This document shows, in pieces, positions 35,484 through 44,175 of a DNA stretch of 64,000 bases. Each line of letters opens with the position of its first letter. The first letter of the stretch is position 1. The notes under the pieces were generated by a model that searched no databases, had not been told where the DNA came from, and saw only the letters and a program-made list of their open reading frames with translations. The DNA is from Aliidiomarina minuta. GTDB lineage: Bacteria; Pseudomonadota; Gammaproteobacteria; Enterobacterales; Alteromonadaceae. The stretch covers positions 253,691-317,690 of the forward strand of contig NZ_PIPL01000003.1 of assembly GCF_003987145.1 (NCBI RefSeq). Direction: 5' to 3'. The position numbers were made by a program, and so were the translations under genes.

Positions 35484-36155
35484 ATGACCTATATAATTGT
35501 TTCGTTAGATAAAAAGTGGAGAACACAGTGGGTGTCACTGCTGCAACTCGTGGCCCCTTTACGTAAGCATCTGTACTGCAGTAGCTTGGCAGAGCTGGCA
35601 AAACTTGAACTGGAAGAAAGGACAGTCATCTATATTGACTGCAAGTCGGTCGGGTTGCCGCAGTATTTGCCTTACAACCCGAGCCCCGCTCTGAGTAGTT
35701 GCAGCTTTGTGCTGGTTAATACAGGAGTTTTGCCGGATAACGGCTTATTACACTTTTTAAAAATTGGTTTCAATGGCGTTATTAAAGGAGAAGAAAAGCC
35801 GGAGGTAACGCTAAAAGCACTGGAAAGTCTTTCCCGCCATGAGTCCTGGTTTCCGCGGCGTATTGTCGAACAAGCTGTTAGGGATTATCAGGCAAGCAGC
35901 ACCACACAGGAACAGGTAGTGTATGAGTTAGCTGCGGCGTATAACCTTAGTAAGCGTGAGCAACAAGTGTGTATGGCTTTAATAGAAGGCGATAAAAACT
36001 GTGAAATTGGCAATAAACTTTTTATTAGCAAACATACAGTGAAGTGTCATGTAACCAGTCTTTATCGCAAGCTCGATATTAATTCCAGGCATGAAATATT
36101 AGCTGCGGTTAATCGGAGGTTAAAGAGACCTGCAGGACTATCGCTCGCAAGTTGA
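35484..36155 (+). CDS. LuxR/CsgD-type transcriptional regulator
   Basis: 223 residues. The C-terminal LuxR helix-turn-helix (about 150-215) is clear: LSKREQQVCMALIEGDKNCEIGN-type sequence followed by ISKHTVKCHVTSLYRKL. The N-terminal half looks like a degenerate receiver as in CsgD, with no convincing acidic phosphorylation site. ATG 35484 is preferred, with GTGGA as ribosome site; GTG 35472 is possible. Its place between pilin genes suggests it controls the fimbrial cluster, as CsgD does for curli; that is inference. Confidence 0.82.
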   Translation: MTYIIVSLDKKWRTQWVSLLQLVAPLRKHLYCSSLAELAKLELEERTVIYIDCKSVGLPQYLPYNPSPALSSCSFVLVNTGVLPDNGLLHFLKIGFNGVIKGEEKPEVTLKALESLSRHESWFPRRIVEQAVRDYQASSTTQEQVVYELAAAYNLSKREQQVCMALIEGDKNCEIGNKLFISKHTVKCHVTSLYRKLDINSRHEILAAVNRRLKRPAGLSLAS

Positions 36156-36162
36156 TAACCCT

Positions 36163-36173
36163 GAACTAATACC
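36163..36173 (+). promoter_or_regulatory. GAACTAATACC, variant of the pilin-upstream motif
   Basis: It resembles GAAATTAGTAC and lies 146 bases before the first tandem pilin, the same distance at which the motif stands before the second tandem pilin (147). Confidence 0.3.
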
Positions 36174-36308
36174 GCAGGGCTTTAAATTTTACCCTGTCGG
36201 TCTGATAACTAAACCTTAGTCTGTTGCATAAAATATTTGAGTAGTCTGACGGCGTAGAACGCTGCTGTAAACAAATAATTATTGGCATCACAATTAAGGA
36301 ATACGACC

Positions 36309-36806
36309 ATGAAAAAATTAACATTAGCTTTGGCAGTTTCAGCATTAGTTGCTGGTTCTTCTGCGTTGGCTCAAACCAGTGACACAGTAACCTTCAGTGG
36401 CTCCATACCTGCCATGTGCACGCTTAATTTAAATGACCTGCTGGCTCCCGGTGCATTAGACCTCTCAGCTGGCGCAGCTTTCCAGAAAGTAGCAGGCGTT
36501 GGTATTTGGTGTAACGACGGCCTTGGTTTTGCTGACGTCACCTATACAACCAATACTCCTGGCGGTGGCCATGGACTGATTGGCCTTGTTACTGGCGACA
36601 CCATTCAATACGAAGGACGTGTGCAGGGCATTGGTGGTTCTGTATATGTACCCCCTATTAACGGTGCTACGGTAAGTCAGATCGCGGGTAACAACATGGC
36701 TGGCAATCATGTTTATTCGGACCTGGAAATTCGCCCAAACACGAACGGTTTTGAAGCTGCAGATACTTATACTGGTGTCATTGATATCAGTGTCGCACCA
36801 CAGTAA
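36309..36806 (+). CDS. Csu-type major pilin, tandem copy 1
   Basis: 165 residues with a signal peptide MKKLTLALAVSALVAGSSALA and a SCPU-like beta domain. The donor strand segment is TVTFSGSIPAMCTLNL and the last strand is YTGVIDISVAPQ. Two Cys (MCTL, WCND) probably pair. ATG 36309 follows TTAAGGAATACGACC. Copy 2 begins 203 bases further and differs at only about six of the first 77 residues, so one arose by duplication. It has its own terminator, so the two copies can be regulated separately. Confidence 0.85.
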   Translation: MKKLTLALAVSALVAGSSALAQTSDTVTFSGSIPAMCTLNLNDLLAPGALDLSAGAAFQKVAGVGIWCNDGLGFADVTYTTNTPGGGHGLIGLVTGDTIQYEGRVQGIGGSVYVPPINGATVSQIAGNNMAGNHVYSDLEIRPNTNGFEAADTYTGVIDISVAPQ

Positions 36807-36825
36807 AAATCGATAGTTATGAATT

Positions 36826-36856
36826 AAAAGCGACCAGCGTTGGCCGCTTTTTTTTA
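36826..36856 (+). terminator. Rho-independent terminator after pilin copy 1
   Basis: AAAAGCGACCA and TGGCCGCTTTT form an 11-position stem (one A/C mismatch) with a four-base loop and T tail. Confidence 0.85.
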
Positions 36857-36861
36857 ACCCG

Positions 36862-36872
36862 AAATTAGTACT
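36862..36872 (+). promoter_or_regulatory. Repeated motif GAAATTAGTAC before pilin copy 2
   Basis: Identical to 34821-34831 and located just after the terminator of copy 1, 147 bases before the copy 2 start. Confidence 0.35.
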
Positions 36873-37008
36873 GAGTTGTTCTCTAATTTACCACTCTTGT
36901 TCGATTAATAATTGATGGTTGCTTTCTATCCTTACGGGGCAGTTAGTTGACTGCAACAAGAGACAGTAAAACGAACAATCACTTATTTATCTGTTAAGGA
37001 ATACAATC

Positions 37009-37494
37009 ATGAAAAAATTAACACTTGCGCTGGGAGTAGCAGCATTAGTTGCTGGCTCTTCAGCCGTAGCACAAACCAGTGACACAGTAACCTTTAGCGG
37101 CTCAATCCCCGCTGTATGTACATTGAACCTGAATGACCTGTTAGCCCCGGGCGCATTAGACCTTGCGGCTGGCGCACCTTTCCAGAAGGTAGCGGGTGTA
37201 GGTATCTGGTGTAACGATGGTCTTGGTTTTGCTGATGTCACTTACTCTACTGGTGGTGATGGCCTGATAGGCGCTTCCAGCGGCCATGAAATTACTTATG
37301 ACGGACAGGTTGTAGGTGTCGGTGGCCCTGTATCTGTACCACCTTTCACAGGTGCTACATTGAGTCAGCCTGCGGGCAATGACATGGCCGGTAACCATGT
37401 TTATTCAGACCTGGAAATTCAGCCTCTTACCAACGGTTTTGAGCCTGCGGATACTTATACCGGCGTTATCGATATAAGTGTTGCACCTCAATAA
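37009..37494 (+). CDS. Csu-type major pilin, tandem copy 2
   Basis: 161 residues, a near-copy of the preceding pilin, with signal peptide MKKLTLALGVAALVAGSSAVA and the same TVTFSGSIPAVCTLNL donor region and YTGVIDISVAPQ end. The centre differs (TYSTGGDGLIGASSGHEI), with four residues fewer than copy 1. The copies share the ribosome site TTAAGGAATAC. The terminator at 37536 separates it from the chaperone, so strong pilin expression and weak readthrough are likely. Confidence 0.85.
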   Translation: MKKLTLALGVAALVAGSSAVAQTSDTVTFSGSIPAVCTLNLNDLLAPGALDLAAGAPFQKVAGVGIWCNDGLGFADVTYSTGGDGLIGASSGHEITYDGQVVGVGGPVSVPPFTGATLSQPAGNDMAGNHVYSDLEIQPLTNGFEPADTYTGVIDISVAPQ

Positions 37495-37535
37495 GTTGGA
37501 TTGCTTAAGTTATATGTACTCCAGATATAAGTTAT

Positions 37536-37560
37536 GGCGGCCTGCGCAGGCCGCCTTTTT
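37536..37560 (+). terminator. Terminator/attenuator between pilin copy 2 and the chaperone gene
   Basis: GGCGGCCTG and CAGGCCGCC make a perfect GC-rich palindrome followed by TTTTT. It lies 17 bases before the chaperone start, so partial readthrough probably sets the pilin-to-assembly-gene ratio. Confidence 0.85.
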
Positions 37561-37576
37561 GGATCCGAGGTTGGTT

Positions 37577-38341
37577 ATGTTAAAAACAATAAAATATTTA
37601 GCCTTTCTGTTTATTATCTCTTTGACTCAACCCTTATGGGCTTACGAGTTATTTCCTATCAGTTTAACTTTGGATGAGGTGGGTAGGGGATCCGCCGGTG
37701 TTTTTCGCTTGCAGAATACTAATGAGAGACCACTAACCATTGAAGTAACTGCTGCCCGTCGTTTATTTGAGGATGGTTATTATAACGAGACCGAACCTGC
37801 AGAGGACGACTTTCTTATTATGCCGCCCCAGGCATACATAGAGCCGGGTGAATTTCAGGTGTTTCGAGTGCGTTACCTGGGTGAAACACAACTCAATCAG
37901 TCTGCTGGTTATCGAATTATATTCCGCCAACTGCCAGTTGACCTGGGGCCTCTGGAAGGGTCCGGGGTACGCTTTGTCATGCATGTACATGCTCCGGTGT
38001 TTGTTTCACCTGTGGGGGTGGAGCCTCGTATCAGCAGTACTATCGATTTCACGCCTTTGCACGATGAAACACGTTTTGACCCAGGTTATTTTGATGTTGC
38101 CAATGAGGACGGAGTCATAGTGCTGACGAATCACGGCGATGGCATGCAGGACTTGTCATTGGGTCGGCTGGAAGTCACCTCTGAGCACGGGGAAACATTA
38201 TCATTACCCTGGAGCGAGTTTTCGAGAGGTGTTTTCGTACGTTATTTACTACCAGGGGGAGAAAGCAGAATTCCGGTGGAGGGTCTGGGATTGGAAGTCG
38301 AGGGTAAATTAGCGTCGGTACGTTTTGTAAGTACAGAATAA
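37577..38341 (+). CDS. Fimbrial periplasmic chaperone (PapD-like, CsuC-type)
   Basis: 254 residues with signal peptide (MLKTIKYLAFLFIISLTQPLWA) and two immunoglobulin-like domains. Domain 1 carries the LTLDEVGRGSAGVFRLQNT strand and the basic F1-G1 area FRVRYLGE. It caps pilin subunits by donor-strand complementation. The start is ATG 37577 because the signal peptide begins there; an open frame upstream crosses the terminator. It abuts the usher gene directly (TAA then ATG). Confidence 0.86.
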   Translation: MLKTIKYLAFLFIISLTQPLWAYELFPISLTLDEVGRGSAGVFRLQNTNERPLTIEVTAARRLFEDGYYNETEPAEDDFLIMPPQAYIEPGEFQVFRVRYLGETQLNQSAGYRIIFRQLPVDLGPLEGSGVRFVMHVHAPVFVSPVGVEPRISSTIDFTPLHDETRFDPGYFDVANEDGVIVLTNHGDGMQDLSLGRLEVTSEHGETLSLPWSEFSRGVFVRYLLPGGESRIPVEGLGLEVEGKLASVRFVSTE

Positions 38342-40713
38342 ATGCGCTCTACTGTTGCGTTACTGTTCTTGCTGGCTTTTTCACCTGTGGCCCAGTCAGC
38401 TATTTTTGAGGTTCCTCTGATTTATGATGAGCATGAGGTTGGGTTCGTTCTCATCGAAATGGTTGGGAGTGAGGTTGTGGCTGTAGATGGGGCTGGCCTT
38501 GCTGAGTCTTTGCAGTATCGGCTGGAGAGTGGCCTGCGTGAGCGACTAAAAAATATGAGTATGCTATCGGCGGAAGAGCTACAGGAATTTGGTATTGAAA
38601 TTTCGTTCAGGCCCAGAACTATGGATCTGGTAGCTCGCCTGAGCTCAGACGTGTTTGGAACTTCTGATATCAGCCTTAACACCCGCCAGCCGGTGCGAGG
38701 GAACATGGTTGCCCCCGCATCCTGGGCTTTTTTGAATAATTTTAATGTGGCTGCTGAACAAGAATTAAACACCGAGGATAAACGGGCCAATGCTGACTGG
38801 CTGGGGTCGTTAAACCTGGGCGGGGTTAGGGGCTTGAATCTTATCTGGTCTGCAACCGGTGACTATATATCATCAACGGAGACCACCAACCTGTATCGTG
38901 GCGAAGTAACCGCCTTTCATGATATGCCAGCGGTACCTTTGCGCCTGGCCGTGGGTGATATTACTACGCAACCCAGAGGGCATCTCGCCGGCAGTCCGTT
39001 GGGAGGTTTCTCAATTGACACCGCCTATTATGAACTGCAGCCGACCCGGCGTATTTCACCGGGTACCCGTCAGCAACTGGTGGTTCGTGAGCGAGCCGAT
39101 ATCGAGATTTATATTAATGGCCGCGGATTGCAGCGTTTGCGTTTGGCACCGGGTCGTTATGATCTAACTGACCTGCCGTTAAATCAGGGCAGTAATGAAA
39201 TAGAGGTTTTTTTGTTTTATGCCTCTGGCGAATACGAAGTTCAGCGTTTTACGCAGTTTTATAATGCGCAGCTATTGGACCCCGGGATTGTCAATTTCTC
39301 GCTGGCTGGCGGTTATCGATCTGAATTTTCGCCTGACGAGGGAATTGTTTACAGTGAGGACTCCCTGGTAAGTGCCGCCATTGATCGAGGCATGACCCGA
39401 TGGTTAACCCTGGGAGCGAACGCGCAGCACCATGAACTTGGAAACGTGGTTGGGCTGAGCACGGTATTGGGCACTCCATTTGGTAGCTTTAGTTTTCGAT
39501 ATTCGCAAAGTGAAGCCGAAGGAGTAACCGGGAATGCAGCAAGCGGAGAATGGCAGCACCGGGTTTTTGGAGCTCATCGTTCAGGCGCGCCTAACTTGCG
39601 ACTCGCCTACGATAATTATGAAACATTTAATAACACCCCCTGGCTGAATAACCGGATGCTGGACGGAAGTCGGGTGCTGGCAAGTTACAGTGCCTATATG
39701 GGAGACAATATTGAGCTTCGTTTTAGTTATCAGGATAATCGGTCTCGTGATGACCTGGTTCGTCGTGAAGGTGAAGTCAGAGCGGTTTACCGATGGCGTG
39801 GAGTACGTGTCGGCGGAGGTGTGCGGCGAAGTAACTTTTTAATGACCGATAGCGATGAGTATGAAGGCTTCCTGAGCATAGATATTAACATATTCAGGCC
39901 CCATTCCGGGATGCGGTATCGAGCGACCTATGACTCTTATGATGAACAGGCTCAGCTTGCTATCGCTAAAGTGTCCCGGGAAGTCACTGGAGCTTCCGCA
40001 TTCAGTCTCGCTCACGTGGAAAACCCGTTATCAAGTACCACCTATGGCCGCGCCGACTATATTGCAAACCGAGCTCGTATGGGGGTCTTTAGTCAGTATG
40101 AAAATACCAATAGTGGTGACTCAGGATACGCAGGAGCACAGTTTAATACTGCAATGGGTTGGGCTGATGGTCACTTTGGCTGGGGACGGGCTGGCACAGG
40201 ACCCTTTACGATAGTTTCATCGCATGAATCATTGCAAAAGGCGCCGGTACTCGTTAATGAAACGCCCTATGGACCAGAAGCTATAGCTAAACCTTTTGCC
40301 GGGGCTTTACTCACTGCAAGGCCACGTCATAGAGGCAACAACCTGATGGTGAACGTACCAGACGCGCCCATAGGTTATGACTGGGGAAGTGGCCAGCATC
40401 ATGCTGGCGCCGGAGCGGTAACCGGAACTTTAATTACAGTAGGCTCAGATGCTTATTATTCGGTGCTGGGGGTTCTCAAAGATGCGCAAGGTGAGCCTAT
40501 ACAGTTGCAGGCAGCGCGTCTGTCTGGAGAAGAGTTAAGTATGACTATTTTTACCAATAGTGGGGGCGTTTTATTGCAGAAGGGCTGCGCCCAGGGAACT
40601 ATACAATCCAACTGACTCAACAGCCCGAGGTGAACTACCGTCTGCATATTCCGGAGGACGCGGACACCCTTTATCGGGTTGGCGAATTAACTCCTGCTGA
40701 GATGGCGAGGTGA
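38342..40713 (+). CDS. Outer-membrane fimbrial usher (CsuD/FimD-type), frameshifted near the 3' end
   Basis: Usher of an archaic chaperone-usher system, forming the outer-membrane pore through which pilins are exported. Signal peptide (MRSTVALLFLLAFSPVAQSA), N-terminal domain, 24-strand barrel with plug, C-terminal domains. As written the frame stops at 40615 after 757 residues. The last 15 are out of frame because the G run at 40562-40566 has five G; with six, the frame continues as RFIAEGLRPGNYTIQL and stops at TGA 40711-40713, giving 790 residues. That stop is 5 bases before the next ATG. Either a sequencing error, a strain mutation or slippage; the reading here covers the restored frame. 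Confidence 0.82.
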
Positions 40714-40718
40714 TTACA

Positions 40719-41615
40719 ATGATAGTCCGATATAAAGCATACCTGGCATTGGCAATATTATTGCTGATGGTATCAGACGCTGGAGCAACAAAAGACAACG
40801 AGTGTTCGGGAAGCTGGTTGATAACGGTTCATGAAACGCGAACTGAGTTTACCGCTGGAAATGAGGTCGCCGCGTGGCTTCCCGCTGAATTAAGGTTGAG
40901 CGGGGCACTGGTAGACTGTGTCGACTATATGTTGATAGGCCCAGGGGATGGATCTTCCTGGTGGATTGATAGTGGTTTTGAGCGACTTGAAGTCACACCT
41001 TATGATGCGAGGCGCAATCCGTTACTGATCCCACGACAAGGCGATGGTTGGTTGCTGCCGTTGCCGGGGCAACAGGAACAGCATTCTTTCTGGTTGCGGG
41101 TGGCGAATGCCAGACAAGCCGTACCCGGAGTTTACCGCGGTTTAATTGAAAGCGAGCCAGGTAGCCGGCGAATTTCTCATATGCCTTTGTTAAGGGAATC
41201 TACTGCGCTTGAATTTGTAGTTGAACCTCGTGTTTCACTGCATTTGGATTCGCTCAACGGTGGTTGGAGTGGAGGGAAAAACTCATATTTTCGGGTTGGA
41301 TTAGGGGTTTTGCATAGCGGTCTGACACGAGAGTTTGATGTCGTGTTGAATAGCAACACTGACGTTTCACTGGAAATTAGTAGTCAGAACCTTGGCCTGC
41401 TGCGTCATACTGAGCGCTACAGCGCGACTATTCCCTATCAACTCAGGGTCAACTGGCAATCAGTTGATTTGACCGGTGTAGGCATGGTGCACTTACCTCG
41501 CCAGGGCAATAACTGGCGGGTTCCTATGCAGGTGTCGGTCCCCTATGTTTCTGATTTTGCGCTCGCCGGAGAGTATAGTGACGTTATTACTATAAATGCT
41601 TATGCTCAGGAATAA
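40719..41615 (+). CDS. Putative fimbrial tip adhesin/minor subunit (CsuE position)
   Basis: 298 residues: signal peptide (ends near GATKDN), an N-terminal beta-rich domain and a C-terminal SCPU-like domain ending GEYSDVITINAY, as in Csu tip subunits. Being last in the cluster after the usher supports a tip adhesin role. ATG 40719 follows the restored usher stop by 5 bases. The sequence of the N-terminal domain is not one I recognise; receptor specificity is unknown. Confidence 0.7.
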   Translation: MIVRYKAYLALAILLLMVSDAGATKDNECSGSWLITVHETRTEFTAGNEVAAWLPAELRLSGALVDCVDYMLIGPGDGSSWWIDSGFERLEVTPYDARRNPLLIPRQGDGWLLPLPGQQEQHSFWLRVANARQAVPGVYRGLIESEPGSRRISHMPLLRESTALEFVVEPRVSLHLDSLNGGWSGGKNSYFRVGLGVLHSGLTREFDVVLNSNTDVSLEISSQNLGLLRHTERYSATIPYQLRVNWQSVDLTGVGMVHLPRQGNNWRVPMQVSVPYVSDFALAGEYSDVITINAYAQE

Positions 41616-41682
41616 ACTTATTACTAATTTTTAACAATCTGTTATGTTAATATTATAGGTCATTTCCAATCGGAGAAATTGC

Positions 41683-42087
41683 ATGCAGGGTAAAGTTCGT
41701 TGGTGTGGGGATTTAACTTTTTTAGGTACTTCTGATAGCGGTCATCAGGTCGTTATGGATGGTAATAGTGGCGGAAAGGCCCCAAGCCCAATGGAAATGG
41801 TATTACTGTCTACAGCCAGTTGCTCTTCTGTGGATGTGGTTAATATTTTAGAAAAAGCCCGCCAGGCCGTTAATGGTTGTGAAGTGGAGATCAAAGCGCA
41901 GCGTGCGGATTCGGTACCCGCTGTGTTTACCGCTATTCACCTGCATTTCATAGTTAGCGGCGCTAATGTCGGCGAGTCTCATGTGGAGAGGGCGGTAAAA
42001 CTCTCAGCAGAAAAGTATTGTTCAGTTTCCATTATGCTCGGGCACTCTGTGGAAATCAGTCACAGCTATGAAGTAAAAAGTAGCTAA
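41683..42087 (+). CDS. OsmC family protein (YhfA-like)
   Basis: 134 residues of the OsmC/Ohr fold. The two redox Cys are in TASCSSVDV and EKYCSVSIM. The spacing and the HFIVSGANVGE segment suit the YhfA branch rather than Ohr. OsmC proteins usually reduce organic hydroperoxides; YhfA-type function is unclear. Likely start ATG 41683 after CGGAGAA. It has its own intergenic region and is not part of the fimbrial operon. Confidence 0.85.
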   Translation: MQGKVRWCGDLTFLGTSDSGHQVVMDGNSGGKAPSPMEMVLLSTASCSSVDVVNILEKARQAVNGCEVEIKAQRADSVPAVFTAIHLHFIVSGANVGESHVERAVKLSAEKYCSVSIMLGHSVEISHSYEVKSS

Positions 42088-42167
42088 TTTGAATTGGTTT
42101 AAATTCTGTTAGGTACAGGTATACTAAATAAAGCATCTATTGGCGTTTAGTCAGGTAAACGGAATTA

Positions 42168-43682
42168 ATGGATATAATAATTATAGAGGACAACCCGGAA
42201 ACGCTAGGCGTGCTACGGGACTTTTTTCGTTCAGTTGATACCTCAGCATCAATTCAGACCTACACTAACGGCAATTCGCTGCTTGAAGGCGATGCTGTAG
42301 TGGCTGCTGATATTCTGATTCTGGGCTATGATCTGGGTGTTTCAGTGACGGGGACTGAGTTATTAAGTTATCTGGAGTGGAGCCACCGGATTTCGGCGAA
42401 AACCCAGGTTGTTTTTGTCTCCAATACCATAGAGCAGGCTCGTCGGCAGGCGCCACTCCGGTTTACCGTAAGTAACTTCTATAATAAACCGGTAAGCCTG
42501 GCTCATGTGGCGACTATCGTTAAGTTTGCGCGGCGTAACCGTGATTACTTCTCGTCTGTTTTCTATATGATTGATAAGCAGAAGTGGGCTGCTGCCTATA
42601 AAAGCCTGCAGCTTTGCAAGCAGGGGTGCCCGGCAGAACTAGAAGAGCAGGCCTTGTTGATTGAGTTTATGCTGAATGTTCAGCAAGGCTCCTATAGTCA
42701 CTTATTACGCAGGGTGCAGTCAGTTAAAGAACTGAGTTGGGCACCTTATATACGAGTAAGGGCATTGGCGGCACTGGGGCAGTACGAAAAGTGTAAGCAG
42801 CTTTTTTCGACCTACGATGAAAAGGACCCTTACTTTAGCGCCAGCCTGGCGGTGGTAAATCAGCTGGCGGTGACGTCGCACAGTGACCCCGAGTCTTTTA
42901 TGCCTGCCCACTTGAAAGATTCTGACTTGTCTTTGTTTGAATGTGAGTATAAAGCAGCGTTGCTGACCAATAGTGGTAATTGGTTGAAGGCTCTGGGTTA
43001 TTTGGCGAATAAGCAGAAACGTGCGCCGAAACGATCACACAAAGCCTATTTCTATTCTGTTGCCATTGTGAAAAACCTTTGTCTTGAATTGTTTCAGGAA
43101 ACGGATAATGAATCGTATATTCACCTGGAAAAACATCTGGAGTTTCACGCTCAGCTGTTACAGCAGGATTGTCAAACGAGGGACTTAGAATTATTCCAGG
43201 AGCTGTTGCCAGCGTTGGTGCAAGCCCTGCAGTGCGGAAAGCTCCGGGAGCAGGAAACAAGCGGATTAATCATGGATGACATGGAAGGCGGGGACAATTC
43301 GCCGTTCGTTTACATCCTGCGCTATATAGTGAAATGGCTGGAGGAAGGCAAAGCTTCTGTACCCACTGTGTACCAGTGTGCTCTCGCAATTGAGCGTCAG
43401 GGCTCTACGAGTCGCGCTGCTACCAACCAGCTATTATTGCAAAAAGTGCTTGAATTCACTTTAAAGAAACCAGTGCAACGGGCATTTTTATCCAATCAGT
43501 TAGGTAAAATGTTATTTAAGTCGGGGCGAGCTGATTTAGCGGCTATGACTTTTACCAGAGGCGTCAGCTTACAGCCTGATAATCAAAAGATGAGTAACAA
43601 CCTGCAGGCATGCATGAGACACCTGGATGTGCGGCAGTTTCTTGGCCATGAAGTTATCTTGACTGGTAACGTTGAGAGTTAA
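42168..43682 (+). CDS. Response-regulator-like protein with degenerate receiver and TPR-like C-terminus
   Basis: 504 residues. The N-terminal 120 look like a CheY receiver: IIIIEDNPE, LILGYDLG, VVFVSN and FYNKPVS. The phosphoacceptor Asp is replaced by Gly53 (GGC at 42324-42326); Asp55 follows two residues later. The rest is alpha-helical and TPR-like, and it resembles VieB-type regulators with TPR repeats, which I recall only in outline. Output partner unknown. Probably a constitutive or protein-binding switch. Stand-alone gene. Confidence 0.8.
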   Translation: MDIIIIEDNPETLGVLRDFFRSVDTSASIQTYTNGNSLLEGDAVVAADILILGYDLGVSVTGTELLSYLEWSHRISAKTQVVFVSNTIEQARRQAPLRFTVSNFYNKPVSLAHVATIVKFARRNRDYFSSVFYMIDKQKWAAAYKSLQLCKQGCPAELEEQALLIEFMLNVQQGSYSHLLRRVQSVKELSWAPYIRVRALAALGQYEKCKQLFSTYDEKDPYFSASLAVVNQLAVTSHSDPESFMPAHLKDSDLSLFECEYKAALLTNSGNWLKALGYLANKQKRAPKRSHKAYFYSVAIVKNLCLELFQETDNESYIHLEKHLEFHAQLLQQDCQTRDLELFQELLPALVQALQCGKLREQETSGLIMDDMEGGDNSPFVYILRYIVKWLEEGKASVPTVYQCALAIERQGSTSRAATNQLLLQKVLEFTLKKPVQRAFLSNQLGKMLFKSGRADLAAMTFTRGVSLQPDNQKMSNNLQACMRHLDVRQFLGHEVILTGNVES

Positions 43683-43708
43683 AAATAGCTTTTACGAAGC
43701 GAAATGTG

Positions 43709-43737
43709 TTGACAAAATCAAGACTCACCTCTATATC
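43709..43737 (+). promoter_or_regulatory. Sigma-70 promoter of maoP
   Basis: TTGACA (43709-43714) is the perfect -35 consensus, and TATATC (43732-43737) follows at 17 bases. The start codon is 39 bases further. Confidence 0.55.
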
Positions 43738-43775
43738 GTTTGTATTGTAATCAGACTGATTTTGGTGAGGACATC

Positions 43776-44141
43776 ATGGCCGCTTTAAACCGCGATATTT
43801 TATTAAGAAAACCTTTCAATGACTTTCGCAACTACCCCTATGGTTTTGCGCGGTCAGGTGATTTCTCTATTCGGGAAAGCGATGCTTTACTGCATTATGG
43901 GTGTTTAATCAGCGCCATGCTTGCTGGCGAACTGGTAGCAGAAAGTGACGAAGATATAAGTTTGCTCGCAGTGGCCCGGGGCGAACAAGCAGCGACTACA
44001 GCTGTTGAGAAGGCTTGGGTTAAATATCAAAGCCGCATTAATCGCCCTAAAGTAGGCAGTATGTATGGGCGTAGTAAAATAGCGGATGAGGATTATTACT
44101 CCAGCTCTACTGAAGATGATGACCTGGTGCTTGAGGATTAA
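43776..44141 (+). CDS. maoP: MaoP/DUF413 (YifE) family protein
   Basis: 121 residues. FNDFRNYPYGFARSGDFSI matches the DUF413 opening (NKHYPRGFSRHGDFTI in E. coli MaoP). WVKYQSRINRPK matches the C-terminal block. MaoP organises the origin macrodomain in E. coli together with a DNA site maoS near its gene. ATG 43776 follows GGTGAGGA. The C-terminal tail is very acidic. The assignment is by family resemblance; the maoS site was not identified here. Confidence 0.85.
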   Translation: MAALNRDILLRKPFNDFRNYPYGFARSGDFSIRESDALLHYGCLISAMLAGELVAESDEDISLLAVARGEQAATTAVEKAWVKYQSRINRPKVGSMYGRSKIADEDYYSSSTEDDDLVLED

Positions 44142-44167
44142 AGAAGCCGGCGTTTGCCGGCTTCTTT
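44140..44167. terminator. Bidirectional terminator, maoP/purD
   Basis: AAAGAAGCCGGC and GCCGGCTTCTTT form a perfect 12-bp stem with a GTTT loop, between convergent genes. Confidence 0.88.
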
Positions 44168-44175
44168 GTACATGA

